This document shows, piece by piece, positions 15,107 to 22,273 of a stretch of 23,567 bases of DNA (positions within the stretch are counted from its first letter, which is position 1; the number at the start of each line of letters is the position of its first letter). A model generated the notes under the pieces. The model did no database searches, was not told the origin of the DNA, and saw only the letters and a list, made by a program, of their open reading frames with translations. Location: positions 1-23,567 of the forward strand of contig JASHXQ010000167.1 in the NCBI GenBank assembly GCA_030043455.1, given 5' to 3'. The DNA comes from Nitrososphaerales archaeon (lineage in GTDB: Archaea > Thermoproteota > Nitrososphaeria > Nitrososphaerales > CADDZS01). The position numbers and the translations under genes are program-made.

Positions 15107-15517
15107 TTAATCCACACTCGACGGAATCGAAGAAAGATCGAAGTGAACTGCAATTTCCAATCTCCTATAGTTTTCGATGTAGTCCAGGGCAAACCGGTCG
15201 GCATTTTTTTCAGTCCCGCGATGATGTCCCGATGACGATCTAATGCAATGGTACATCTCGTGGAGAACTACAAAGGGATTGAAAAAATGTTCCTGGTCCG
15301 CGAATGTAATGGAATTGGCTGCCACCGAGTACACTGCAAGGGCGATTTTCTTCCCCTTGGTGTGACCAATCTGTAGGGTGGGAGGTTTCACGTGAAATTT
15401 TCTGCTTACCAACCTCACAGCCTCTTCCGTGTTTCGAGACAGGATCAATCCCACGATTGCAGTCTTGAATCGCGGGTCATCAAGATCGAGAAGTTCATCC
15501 TCTAAGTCTTTCTTCAA
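15107..15517 (-). CDS. Small HExxH zinc metalloprotease-like protein
   Basis: This 136-residue protein has a zincin active site: VVLHEMYH (83-90; H86, E87, H90). It is followed by SSSGHHRGTEKNADRFALDYI (94-114). The third zinc ligand could be E103 in TEKNADRFA, as in ImmA/IrrE-type (gluzincin-like) peptidases, or H98/H99, as in SprT/Wss1-like proteases. A mixed strand-helix region with FHVKPPTLQIGHTKG and AVYSVAANSITFAD precedes the motif, like the small beta-sheet of minimal zincins. The start is TTG 15517, with GGAGAG about 10 nt upstream. It is followed after 5 nt by the 54-residue membrane peptide and then nreA. The substrate is unknown; it may be an anchored or DNA-repair protease. Confidence 0.75.
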   Translation of the reverse strand: MKKDLEDELLDLDDPRFKTAIVGLILSRNTEEAVRLVSRKFHVKPPTLQIGHTKGKKIALAVYSVAANSITFADQEHFFNPFVVLHEMYHCIRSSSGHHRGTEKNADRFALDYIENYRRLEIAVHFDLSSIPSSVD

Positions 15518-15553
15518 AATGAAGATCTCTCCGCATCAAGTTTTAGGCGTAGG

Positions 15554-16048
15554 CTATCTCCAAGCAACGATGAATGGATAGTTCTCCTTGTCGAGGAGCC
15601 GGCCGATAAAGTGCTTTAGATAACGATCGATGTTCAACTTGAGGGCATCGCGTGGACTGATCCAGATTGTTCCCTGAATTTCATTTGCGTCCACCACGGG
15701 CTTTGGATCTCCTTCTGCTGAGCAGAGATAATCGAAGAAAATAAAGTGCGCCTTTTTCCAGAATTCTTTCGGATAGATCACCTGCTGAATGGAGACGAGC
15801 TTTAAGACCTCGATATCCAGGCCTACCTCTTCCTTGATCTCCCGTACGAGGGCGGCCTCGCAGGTTTCCCCCAGTTCGACATGTCCTCCAGGGACCGTGT
15901 AGAGACCCGGCCATTTGTGAGAGTCACAGAGCAGGACCTGGCCGTCCTCTCTCTGAATGAGTCCTCCTACCGTAGGCTCTGGATAGGACTGCGAAAGCAA
16001 ACCGGCTCGATTCCCTTCTTGCCAAGTATGTATATCTGACTTCGGCAT
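15554..16048 (-). CDS. Nudix hydrolase
   Basis: This is a Nudix-domain pyrophosphohydrolase that cleaves nucleoside diphosphates linked to another moiety. From ATG 16048 it is 164 residues. The Nudix box Gx5Ex7REUxEExGU is complete: G55, E61, R69-E70, E73-E74, G76 (GGHVELGETCEAALVRE...). WPGLYTVPGG is the usual lead-in strand, and the protein continues to a C-terminal helix (LNIDRYLKHFIGRLL). The frame extends upstream to TTG/GTG-type starts near 16123. That extra stretch (Pro/Gly/Ser-rich, crossing a GGGGGCCCCC palindrome at 16074-16083) looks non-coding. The specific substrate (oxidised nucleotide, ADP-ribose or other) is undetermined. It is divergent from the DUF5343 gene. Confidence 0.88.
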   Translation of the reverse strand: MPKSDIHTWQEGNRAGLLSQSYPEPTVGGLIQREDGQVLLCDSHKWPGLYTVPGGHVELGETCEAALVREIKEEVGLDIEVLKLVSIQQVIYPKEFWKKAHFIFFDYLCSAEGDPKPVVDANEIQGTIWISPRDALKLNIDRYLKHFIGRLLDKENYPFIVAWR

Positions 16049-16143
16049 ACAATGCGAGGGGAGTCCAGCGGCCGGGGGCCCCCTAGGAGATAATCCACGC
16101 GCGTGCGAAATAGAGACGCACAACTGGCTAGTTTTTCGGAAGG

Positions 16144-16150
16144 TATAAAT
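16144..16150 (+). promoter_or_regulatory. TATA box of the DUF5343 gene
   Basis: TATAAAT is a strong archaeal TATA box centred 34 nt before ATG 16181. A transcription start near 16173 leaves a leader of about 8 nt. This decides the start codon against the upstream GTG at 16103, whose coding sequence would run through the TATA box. Confidence 0.65.
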
Positions 16151-16180
16151 TACTGTAACTTTGCAGTATGGAATCCCAAA

Positions 16181-17071
16181 ATGACCATTAGCCAGTTTGA
16201 AGCCGAGCCCTTGAGGGATGAACCCAGTTCTCTTTCAGAGGACAATTCTCCGAAATTTACCGTTGTTCAGCAAAACAAGCGCAATCCGCCGGCGCGGAAT
16301 ACTTCGCGGTTTTGGTTTGAGAGGTTTCTCGCGGTCATACAGCGACAAAATCCTGGGATTATAGACGCTGCTTTCGTAGGACAGATCGCACCGAGCAATG
16401 AGGGCAAGCTACTGGCTCAGCTCAAATTTCTCGGAGTCATTGACGAGCAGGGCAAGCCCACGCGACTCTTACCGATCTTGAACATGGTAGGTGAAGAACA
16501 AAAGAAAGCCTTCCGGGAGATTGCTGACACAGCTTACAGGGATCTTCAGGGCGAGGTGAAGATGGACAAAGCTGTGCCCGATGATCTCGTGAATTTCTTT
16601 ATCCGGAAATATGCTTTCACCAGAGACAAAGCAATCAACGCAGCGAAATTTTACCTCTATCTTGCAGAAAAGGGTGGGATTGCGGTTTCGGGGGAGCTAG
16701 GGTCTTTCCTGACCGAGAAAGCTCCGAGCCCGGGACAGTCGTCCGGCGGAGTATCCTTGGTCTCCGGAAGAGCATCAGAAAGACCTTTGGCTAGAACCCA
16801 AGCCCGCGAACTGCGGTCTTCCTCACCCGTTTCGTTAAGCCGTCAGAATCATGCGCGAAAAAACAGACCGATCGAGCTGGAAGAAAGAGCGCCCATTCAG
16901 GCGGTCATCAACATAAAACTCGAGAAGGATACACCCAAAGAGTACTGGGACAGAGTTCTCGCGTTGCTGGGCGAGAGACAGACCCAAGAGGAACCAATCG
17001 CTATCCAGACTAGTGCGGGCTCCGAAGCAAACCTGGATCAAGAGATTGGCTCTGACTCTGCCTTTTCTTAG
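16181..17071 (+). CDS. DUF5343-domain protein
   Basis: From ATG 16181 this is a 296-residue protein. Residues about 40-170 match the DUF5343 pattern as I know it: FWFERFLAVIQRQNPGIIDAAFVG, LLAQLKFLGVIDEQGKPT, the middle EEQKKAFREIADTAYRDL, and DKAINAAKFYLYLAEKGGIAVS. Residues about 175-245 are a low-complexity, disordered-looking linker rich in Ser, Arg and Pro. The C-terminus has VINIKLEKDTPKEYWDRVLALLGE, a strand-helix element also common at the end of this family. DUF5343 is a helical, probably winged-helix-like domain of unknown function. The gene is divergent from Nudix and convergent with topoisomerase IB, overlapping its stop by 3 bp. Confidence 0.75.
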   Translation: MTISQFEAEPLRDEPSSLSEDNSPKFTVVQQNKRNPPARNTSRFWFERFLAVIQRQNPGIIDAAFVGQIAPSNEGKLLAQLKFLGVIDEQGKPTRLLPILNMVGEEQKKAFREIADTAYRDLQGEVKMDKAVPDDLVNFFIRKYAFTRDKAINAAKFYLYLAEKGGIAVSGELGSFLTEKAPSPGQSSGGVSLVSGRASERPLARTQARELRSSSPVSLSRQNHARKNRPIELEERAPIQAVINIKLEKDTPKEYWDRVLALLGERQTQEEPIAIQTSAGSEANLDQEIGSDSAFS

Positions 17072-17077
17072 GCAGAG
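17056..17077. terminator. Hairpin enclosing both stop codons of convergent genes
   Basis: CTCTGCC (17056-17062) and GGCAGAG (17071-17077) are a perfect 7-bp stem. The 8-nt loop TTTTCTTA carries the topoisomerase stop (17068-17070, minus) and the first bases of the DUF5343 stop (17069-17071, plus). It is placed to mark the 3' ends of both transcripts, although no long T-run follows on either strand. Confidence 0.5.
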
Positions 17078-18741
17078 GGCTTTACAGCTACTGTAACTTC
17101 TTGGGCGACAACTTCCACCTGAGGCGCGTCTGTCCTTGCTTCCCCGGCCTCGACCCACGCCATCTTTCGGCGTAGGGTTGAGGAATAGAGCACTTTCCAG
17201 TCCAGCCCTACCCGGTCCGCCCAGGCCTTGAAGACCCTCGGATCGATATAGTTGCGCAAGGACGTGTTTAGGTTGTAATCTCGCGTCATCTTGGTGAGCT
17301 CCACCTGCCGGCGCATTTTTTCCGCCCGCTGGGCAAGACGGAGCTTCTGTTTGTCGGTCTTTCCAACCTCTTGCTCCACTTCTTTCAACCGATCTTCTTT
17401 CTTTTGCAGGGACTGCTCGAAAGTCTTGGGAGGCGTACGCTTGTGATTGCAGGTCTTCGCTGCCTCAAGGTTAGCGAGTTTCGCCTGGTAGAGCTTGTCG
17501 AACTCCGGCGCGCCCTTTTCGAATTTGTTGTGTTTCTTCAGATACGCCTTCACAACAGTTGTTGCGTGAAAAGTTCGAAAGACCTTGGCCGTCAGACCGG
17601 GGGCGGCCTCTCCCAGAAATTCATTCACGTGCCGTGAAGTGATCCCGTCAAAGATCAAGTCGTCAGGCTTCTTTCCCTTGGTAAATTGCTTCAGATTCTC
17701 AATGGCTTTTTGATCCCGAGGTTCAACCTGCAAGGTCTTTTGCCACCGCACGTAGTCTTTTCCAAAAAAGTCGAAATCAACCGCATTGTCGTCCTGGAAT
17801 TTCAAATGTTCCACTCTCAGCGTCGAAGCGCCGACAGTGTCTGCCTCATCTTCGTCTTTCTCATCGCCCACCCTCATGGTTAGCCGGTCGATCAGAAAAC
17901 AGGCGGTGGCGGTTCTGCGAACTTTCATGTCCTTCGAACCCATCGATTTCGAGATGAAACTCCTCACCGTGTCGATGGTCTTTTCCAAGTCCACCGCTTT
18001 GTCGTACTTGCTCTTGTCCCTTGCTTGTCGGATGCTGGAGGAGTCGTGCAGCCAGACGTACTTTACTTTCTCCGAAAGCTTGTCGGTCCAGCAGGCAATC
18101 CACATGCAGTCAGGCGCATGAATGATCTTCCACTTTCCCGACGGAATAGTAGCGGTCTCATCCACGTTGAGGGTGATATCCTCCTCTGTTATGCGAGGCT
18201 TCCAGTGCCCCCTCATCGGATGCTGACCACGTCCCATGAAAAGACCCGGAGGTTCCACAACCCAGTTGGCGATTTCCGTTCGGACTCCGTCTACTGTGGC
18301 GTACCCAAACTTTTCTTTGAGGACAAGGCGTTTCGCCTTCCGTTCGGCCGCGATGGCCTTCTTCTGTTCCTTAGTAAGCTCTACTTTCTCCGGCAGGGTG
18401 GGAAACTCGATGTCGAGGATCTTTACGTCCTTGAATCTATCGGGAAAGAGCTTCAGAAAATCCGAGAGGAAATTGGCTTGAAAGACCGGATCCTCCACGT
18501 AGGGGGTGCCAATTTTCTTAGCCCAGGCGACTGCCATCTCCTCCTGGGCCAGATTCATGTTCAGAACCTCGCCGCGAATCCTAATTTGGTTAGTTCTTGG
18601 ATCCGACTTGTAGGTTTCAGGAAATGAGACACCAAAGTGCGACAGCGAAGACCATTGATTTTTCTTGAGCTTTGGCTTTTCTTCGTCTTCGCTAGCGTCC
18701 TCATCGTTTTCCTCATCTAATCCCTCGTCCAAATCTGGCAT
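17068..18741 (-). CDS. topIB: DNA topoisomerase IB, eukaryal/thaumarchaeal type
   Basis: This enzyme relaxes supercoils by nicking one strand through a 3'-phosphotyrosine link. From ATG 18741 it is 557 residues and is strikingly like human Top1: an acidic N-terminus (DLDEGLDEENDEDASEDEE), the core with EPPGLFMGRGQHPMRGHWKPR, catalytic arginines in DRLTMRVGDEKDEDEADTVG and KVFRTFHA, the histidine in CNHKR, a coiled-coil linker (QSLQKKEDRLKEVEQEVGK...), and the C-terminal SLRNYIDPR with the active-site Tyr498. Among archaea this form is a hallmark of Thaumarchaeota. The frame also opens at ATG 18801, adding 20 residues; the acidic start at 18741 is preferred. It is convergent with the DUF5343 gene and divergent from ahcY. 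Confidence 0.96.
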   Translation of the reverse strand: MPDLDEGLDEENDEDASEDEEKPKLKKNQWSSLSHFGVSFPETYKSDPRTNQIRIRGEVLNMNLAQEEMAVAWAKKIGTPYVEDPVFQANFLSDFLKLFPDRFKDVKILDIEFPTLPEKVELTKEQKKAIAAERKAKRLVLKEKFGYATVDGVRTEIANWVVEPPGLFMGRGQHPMRGHWKPRITEEDITLNVDETATIPSGKWKIIHAPDCMWIACWTDKLSEKVKYVWLHDSSSIRQARDKSKYDKAVDLEKTIDTVRSFISKSMGSKDMKVRRTATACFLIDRLTMRVGDEKDEDEADTVGASTLRVEHLKFQDDNAVDFDFFGKDYVRWQKTLQVEPRDQKAIENLKQFTKGKKPDDLIFDGITSRHVNEFLGEAAPGLTAKVFRTFHATTVVKAYLKKHNKFEKGAPEFDKLYQAKLANLEAAKTCNHKRTPPKTFEQSLQKKEDRLKEVEQEVGKTDKQKLRLAQRAEKMRRQVELTKMTRDYNLNTSLRNYIDPRVFKAWADRVGLDWKVLYSSTLRRKMAWVEAGEARTDAPQVEVVAQEVTVAVKPSA

Positions 18742-18932
18742 AACTGCAACAGCACTCCTTTTTATCGAAATGGTAATAGCTACTTTTGGAAGGCTATCCA
18801 TAGCTACAGGCCTTCCTCACTCATAAAAATTGTGTATGTAGCGTCAAAGTCCGCGGAATTCGCTCTTGGGCCAGTGCTGCCAACGGTTCTGCGCGAAGGA
18901 TTCCAGAGTGTTCCTGCATTCTCAGTTTCAAC

Positions 18933-18939
18933 TTTTATG
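18933..18939 (+). promoter_or_regulatory. TATA-like element upstream of ahcY
   Basis: TTTTATG is centred about 39 nt before the ahcY ATG. A start about 26 nt downstream would leave a leader of about 13 nt containing GGAG (18969-18972), a plausible ribosome site. Confidence 0.4.
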
Positions 18940-18974
18940 TACCTTATCTCATACTCGCATCCCTGTCTGGAGCA

Positions 18975-20225
18975 ATGAGCAAGATCAAAGACCCCTCGCT
19001 CGCACCGGCGGGTCGGCTGAAGATTGATTGGGCGGAATCTAGGATGCCCGTCTTGATGAACCTACGGGCCGCCCACTCTAAGAAGAAGAGCCTGCAGGGT
19101 GCGAAAATCGCGGGATGTCTTCACGTTACCAAGGAAACTGCAGTTTTGGTGGAGACCTTCAAAGCAGCAGGAGCTCAGGTATCTTGGTCAGGTTGCAATC
19201 CTCTTTCCACGCAGGACGATGTCGCGGCAGCTTTGGACGCTGGAGGAACCGAGATTTTTGCATGGCGCGGACTGTCTTCTGAAGACTATTACTGGTGTAT
19301 CGAGGAAACTCTTCGAGACAACCCGGAATTTACACTCGATGACGGTGGGGACCTCATTTTTACTGTGCATACCAAGCACACGGAATATCTCAAGGCGCTC
19401 CGAGGAGGTACGGAGGAAACCACCACCGGAATCCATCGAATTAGAGCGATGGCGAAAGAAGGGAAGCTCAAGTACCCAATTATCGCTGTGAACGATGCCG
19501 AGACCAAATCTGACTTCGACAATGTCTACGGGACAGGGCAGAGCGCGATTGACGGAGTCATCCGGGCGACTAACGTGCTCTTTTCCGGAAAGAATGTCGT
19601 CATTTCAGGATATGGTCACTGCGGACGGGGTCTGACCTCACGTGCTAGGGGGTTGGGCGCTAATGTAATCGTAACCGAGGTTGACCTGATTAAGGGACTG
19701 CGAGCGAGGATGGAGGGGTTTGAAGTGATGCCGATGGAACAGGCTGCATCCCTTGGGGACATTTTCATCACCGCCACGGGAGTCAAGGACGTGATCACCA
19801 AGAGCCACTTTCTGAAAATGAAAGACGGTGCTGTTCTGGCGAACGCGGGTCATTTTAACGTGGAAGTTTCCGCTGCGGATCTGGAAGCTCTCGCCGCGAA
19901 GAAGCGAGAGATGAGGCCCGACAACGTCGAGTACACTTTGCCCAACGGAAACCGATTGTACCTGCTTGCCGAAGGTCGGCTTGTCAATCTTGCGGCTGCG
20001 GAGGGTCACCCGAGTGAAGTGATGGACATGAGTTTTGCCAATCAGTTTCTATCCATTTTGAGGCTCGTGAAAGAGGGCAATTCCATGAAACCAGGGGTCT
20101 ACGAAATCCCCCGATCTCAAGACGAGGAGGTTGCTCGATTGAAACTTCAGAGCTTGGGAATCAAGATCGACGCTCTGACTCCAGAACAGACTAGCTACTT
20201 GACCGGCTGGGAAGAAGGCACCTAA
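18975..20225 (+). CDS. ahcY: Adenosylhomocysteinase (S-adenosylhomocysteine hydrolase)
   Basis: The enzyme splits S-adenosylhomocysteine into adenosine and homocysteine, keeping methyltransferases free of product inhibition. The 416-residue protein uses tightly bound NAD. Motifs are SGCNPLSTQDD (72-82), DDGGDL (122-127), TTTGIHR (149-155), VNDAETKSDFDN (172-183; substrate-binding K178 and D182), GTGQSAIDG (186-194), the NAD loop GYGHCGRG (212-219), GHFNVEV, and LAEGRLVNLAAAEGHPSEVMD. It is shorter than mesophilic bacterial forms and lacks the C-terminal Lys-Tyr tail, which is typical of archaeal enzymes. ATG 18975 has GGAG just upstream. It is divergent from topoisomerase IB and convergent with the HAD-like gene. 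Confidence 0.96.
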   Translation: MSKIKDPSLAPAGRLKIDWAESRMPVLMNLRAAHSKKKSLQGAKIAGCLHVTKETAVLVETFKAAGAQVSWSGCNPLSTQDDVAAALDAGGTEIFAWRGLSSEDYYWCIEETLRDNPEFTLDDGGDLIFTVHTKHTEYLKALRGGTEETTTGIHRIRAMAKEGKLKYPIIAVNDAETKSDFDNVYGTGQSAIDGVIRATNVLFSGKNVVISGYGHCGRGLTSRARGLGANVIVTEVDLIKGLRARMEGFEVMPMEQAASLGDIFITATGVKDVITKSHFLKMKDGAVLANAGHFNVEVSAADLEALAAKKREMRPDNVEYTLPNGNRLYLLAEGRLVNLAAAEGHPSEVMDMSFANQFLSILRLVKEGNSMKPGVYEIPRSQDEEVARLKLQSLGIKIDALTPEQTSYLTGWEEGT

Positions 20226-20241
20226 TATCTTTCGCTTAGGT
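20220..20241. terminator. Inverted repeat between convergent ahcY and HAD-like genes
   Basis: ACCTAA (20220-20225) and TTAGGT (20236-20241) form a 6-bp stem with a 10-nt loop. The left arm contains the ahcY stop and the right arm abuts the stop of the HAD-like gene. It is a weak AT-rich hairpin but matches the placement seen at two other convergent pairs in the window. Confidence 0.35.
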
Positions 20242-21006
20242 TTAGACGACTTGCGTTGGGCTCGTCTTCAGGAGCTCAACCAGCTCTGAGACTCGCAATA
20301 TTGTAGAGTCGGCCTGGCTTTCCGACTCGGCCAACTCTGTTGCAGATAAGAGACGGTGTCTCGCAGCGAAGCCTTCCATGAAAATTACTCTGCCGAAGCC
20401 AGCATCCCTGGCTCCCTTCAGGCTTCCCTTTTCTTTCCCGCCCACGAACACACAAGCTCGAGGCTCCACTCCAATGTGAGCCACAATATCGTTGTATGCC
20501 TCCTTGGAAGGCATTGCCAAACCAGAGTTGCATGAAAAACCAGTTTTCTCGAACACTCCGGAAAGTGGTGACCGGAACCAAGTCGTGATCTCCCGCGAAC
20601 TAGTGTTGGATAACGCTGCCAGTTTGAGTCCCTGATATTTGAGGTTGTGAAGAGCCACCACGACATCCGATTTTGGATTCTGCAAGGCCATATCGTAGTA
20701 ACGTCCGAGCAGGGTGTCCACGATTAGCAGATCGCCTCTTGTCGGAGCTCTCCCATTTTTCTGTGAAACGTAATCTTCGATCAGGTCGAGAGGCTTTCTA
20801 GAACGGCTGGTGTATCTGATTTGGGCAGAATCGTTCCAGTACTTCTCGAAGGCTTTCGCATCGAGATTGAACACTTCGGCAATTTTGGCGATAGTGTTGA
20901 AGTCCTTCGGGCGAAAGTCGTCTGGATCCACAACCGAATTAAACAGATCAAAAACCACAGCTAAAGGGCGACTCCCCTGTCCGGAGATATTACTTTCCAC
21001 CAACAA
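20242..21006 (-). CDS. HAD-superfamily protein with degenerate motif IV
   Basis: This 254-residue protein has the HAD fold. Motif I is VVFDLFNSVVD (D20 as nucleophile; the second position is Phe/Asn rather than Asp, as in haloacid dehalogenases). A helical cap spans about residues 35-115. Motif II is ALSNTS (131-136) and motif III is Lys168 in MPSKEAY. Motif IV reads VFVGGKEKGSLKGA (186-199), where the usual two acidic residues are Gly190 and Ser195. Loss of both magnesium ligands argues against an ordinary phosphatase. It may be a dehalogenase-like enzyme, a binding protein or an inactive member. TTG 21006 is the start, with GTG 21000 possible. It is downstream of the peroxiredoxin gene. Confidence 0.75.
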   Translation of the reverse strand: MLVESNISGQGSRPLAVVFDLFNSVVDPDDFRPKDFNTIAKIAEVFNLDAKAFEKYWNDSAQIRYTSRSRKPLDLIEDYVSQKNGRAPTRGDLLIVDTLLGRYYDMALQNPKSDVVVALHNLKYQGLKLAALSNTSSREITTWFRSPLSGVFEKTGFSCNSGLAMPSKEAYNDIVAHIGVEPRACVFVGGKEKGSLKGARDAGFGRVIFMEGFAARHRLLSATELAESESQADSTILRVSELVELLKTSPTQVV

Positions 21007-21068
21007 TCAGCTGGCGAAAAAGTCGTCAAAAGTGGTAGAAATAACGAGTGGCTTCTAAATCGGTAGGC

Positions 21069-21109
21069 GAAATTCGTCACAGGGAACTTGATCCCTGTGA
21101 TAGAATTTC
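21069..21109. repeat. Long two-part hairpin between the peroxiredoxin and HAD-like genes
   Basis: The inner stem is perfect: TCACAGGGA (21077-21085) with TCCCTGTGA (21092-21100), loop 6 nt. The outer stem is GAAATTC (21069-21075) with GAATTTC (21103-21109), separated from the inner one by a small internal loop (1 versus 2 nt). The total is 16 base pairs, the strongest hairpin in the window. It lies about 29 nt after the peroxiredoxin stop and 63 nt before the HAD-like start on the same strand. It could be a transcript end, a processing site or an operator. Confidence 0.6.
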
Positions 21110-21137
21110 CCCGAGCTGGAAATTCAAATTTTGTGAG

Positions 21138-21605
21138 TTACATCGACTTGACTTTTTCAGCTTCCTTTGCAACAGTCGCGTAGTCGGGCTCTACTCCGGG
21201 ATTCTCAGAGACCCACTTGAATCGGACAACCTGATCGGGATCCAGTACGTAGACAGCCCTCTTTGAAGCTGTGTACCCTTTCATGCCGGCGAAGTTTTCG
21301 TGATAATTGTTGAAGGCATGAACGGCTTCCCGATTGAAATCGCTCAGTAGCGGGAAGTTGATATTGTTCTGGGTCTTCCAAGCCTTGTTGGCAAAAGGAA
21401 CATCGACGCTGATGCCCACGACGTTCATTTCATTGAATTGTGCCATGCTGTCTCTGAAGGTGCACATTTCTTTGGTGCACGTACCTGTAAAAGCTCCGGG
21501 ATAGAAAAGTAGGATTTGCGTTTTCCCCTTCAAACTCGAAAGTTTCACTGGATTCCTTTCGCTGTCGTATAGCTCAATGTCCGGGATTGTCTGGCCGACT
21601 TCCAT
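21138..21605 (-). CDS. Peroxiredoxin (AhpC/TSA family, CxxxxC type)
   Basis: This 155-residue thiol peroxidase reduces hydrogen peroxide and organic peroxides. The active-site loop is PGAFTGTCTKEMCTFRD with peroxidatic Cys43 and a second Cys48. The C-x4-C spacing fits a BCP/PrxQ-like or AhpE-like enzyme that can form an intramolecular disulfide. The rest is a standard thioredoxin fold: NVVGISVD, FPLLSDFN, and the late strand AVYVLDPDQVVRFKWV. ATG 21605 is clear. The physiological reductant (thioredoxin or other) cannot be read here. It lies between a zinc-ribbon gene upstream and a long hairpin downstream. Confidence 0.92.
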   Translation of the reverse strand: MEVGQTIPDIELYDSERNPVKLSSLKGKTQILLFYPGAFTGTCTKEMCTFRDSMAQFNEMNVVGISVDVPFANKAWKTQNNINFPLLSDFNREAVHAFNNYHENFAGMKGYTASKRAVYVLDPDQVVRFKWVSENPGVEPDYATVAKEAEKVKSM

Positions 21606-21674
21606 AGTAACGATCGCTTTCTGGTAGATTTCTCGTCAATCCTAGTTATTTGAAGATGGCTGGTCACTCTAGAA

Positions 21675-21872
21675 TCAATTCAAGGCGGAATCAAGGAAAG
21701 CCGAGTGTTTCTTCCAAGCGTCCTCAAGAGAGGAAAGCATTTCTTCCCTGCAACTCATACAAAGAAACTCTTCCCCCAGAGCGTTCTCTTCCGCAGGATT
21801 CTCGATTATTTGGTCGCATGAAAGGCAGTGTACGATCTTGGATCCTCTTCCATCCAACGACTTTTCTTTCAA
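21675..21872 (-). CDS. Small zinc-ribbon protein (two CxxC), unknown function
   Basis: This 65-residue protein starts at TTG 21872. Two CxxC knuckles, CLSC (residues 16-19) and CMSC (38-41), are 18 residues apart and would bind one zinc as a ribbon. A short helical tail follows (REEMLSSLEDAWKKHSAFL). It starts 14 nt after the SSSCA1-like gene on the same strand, so the two zinc-ribbon proteins are likely cotranscribed. No named family is recognised. Confidence 0.65.
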   Translation of the reverse strand: MKEKSLDGRGSKIVHCLSCDQIIENPAEENALGEEFLCMSCREEMLSSLEDAWKKHSAFLDSALN

Positions 21873-21886
21873 AGCTGCCCCCTGGT

Positions 21887-22273
21887 TTAGGCGACTCGCT
21901 TGAGCTTTTCCAGCGTTTCCAAATACTTCGAAATTAAATCGAGCAATTGAGCTTGTTGAGCCGGATCCTTTGTCGCATCTAACTGTTTCGAGAGTTCGCT
22001 TAATTTGTCTTCCATTAATTTTCTCAAGGAATCCGTCGCAGGCGAGACCGATTTCACAAGTTCCCTAGTTTCCACTCTTGAGGGGACTGCTTCCCTCGCC
22101 GGGCCTCCCGAAAGCAATGCCTGAAGATCGTCTTCGTTGGTACAATAGATCTTTCCCTGGTACTTTATCTGGACAGCTCCACAACGGGGGCAGGGCTCCT
22201 GAAGGAGAGTGGCTCCTCGCTCGACCAATTCGGCAGTCAGAGCCATCTTGGATTTTTCCGAGGTCTCAGACAA
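21887..22273 (-). CDS. SSSCA1/autoantigen p27-like zinc-ribbon protein
   Basis: This 128-residue protein has the pattern ALTAELVERGATLLQEPCPRCGAVQIKYQGKIYCTNED, which matches the Sjogren syndrome/scleroderma autoantigen 1 (p27) family of zinc-ribbon proteins found in archaea and eukaryotes. The function in archaea is unknown. Three zinc ligands are present (C28, C31, C44), but the fourth expected cysteine position (YCxxC) is Glu47. A second half follows with a probable coiled helix (SLRKLMEDKLSELSKQL...LLDLISKYLETLEKLKRV). TTG 22273 is the first start; ATG 22246 (MALTAEL) is a good alternative. Confidence 0.8.
   Translation of the reverse strand: MSETSEKSKMALTAELVERGATLLQEPCPRCGAVQIKYQGKIYCTNEDDLQALLSGGPAREAVPSRVETRELVKSVSPATDSLRKLMEDKLSELSKQLDATKDPAQQAQLLDLISKYLETLEKLKRVA

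Noticed and set aside
14941..15204. 87-codon minus-strand frame over the zincin/membrane-peptide junction
   Set aside because: It is in a different frame from both supported genes, overlaps them, and has a Trp/Arg-rich composition typical of a shadow.
18025..18627. 200-codon plus-strand frame
   Set aside because: It is antisense to topoisomerase IB, whose motifs are unambiguous.
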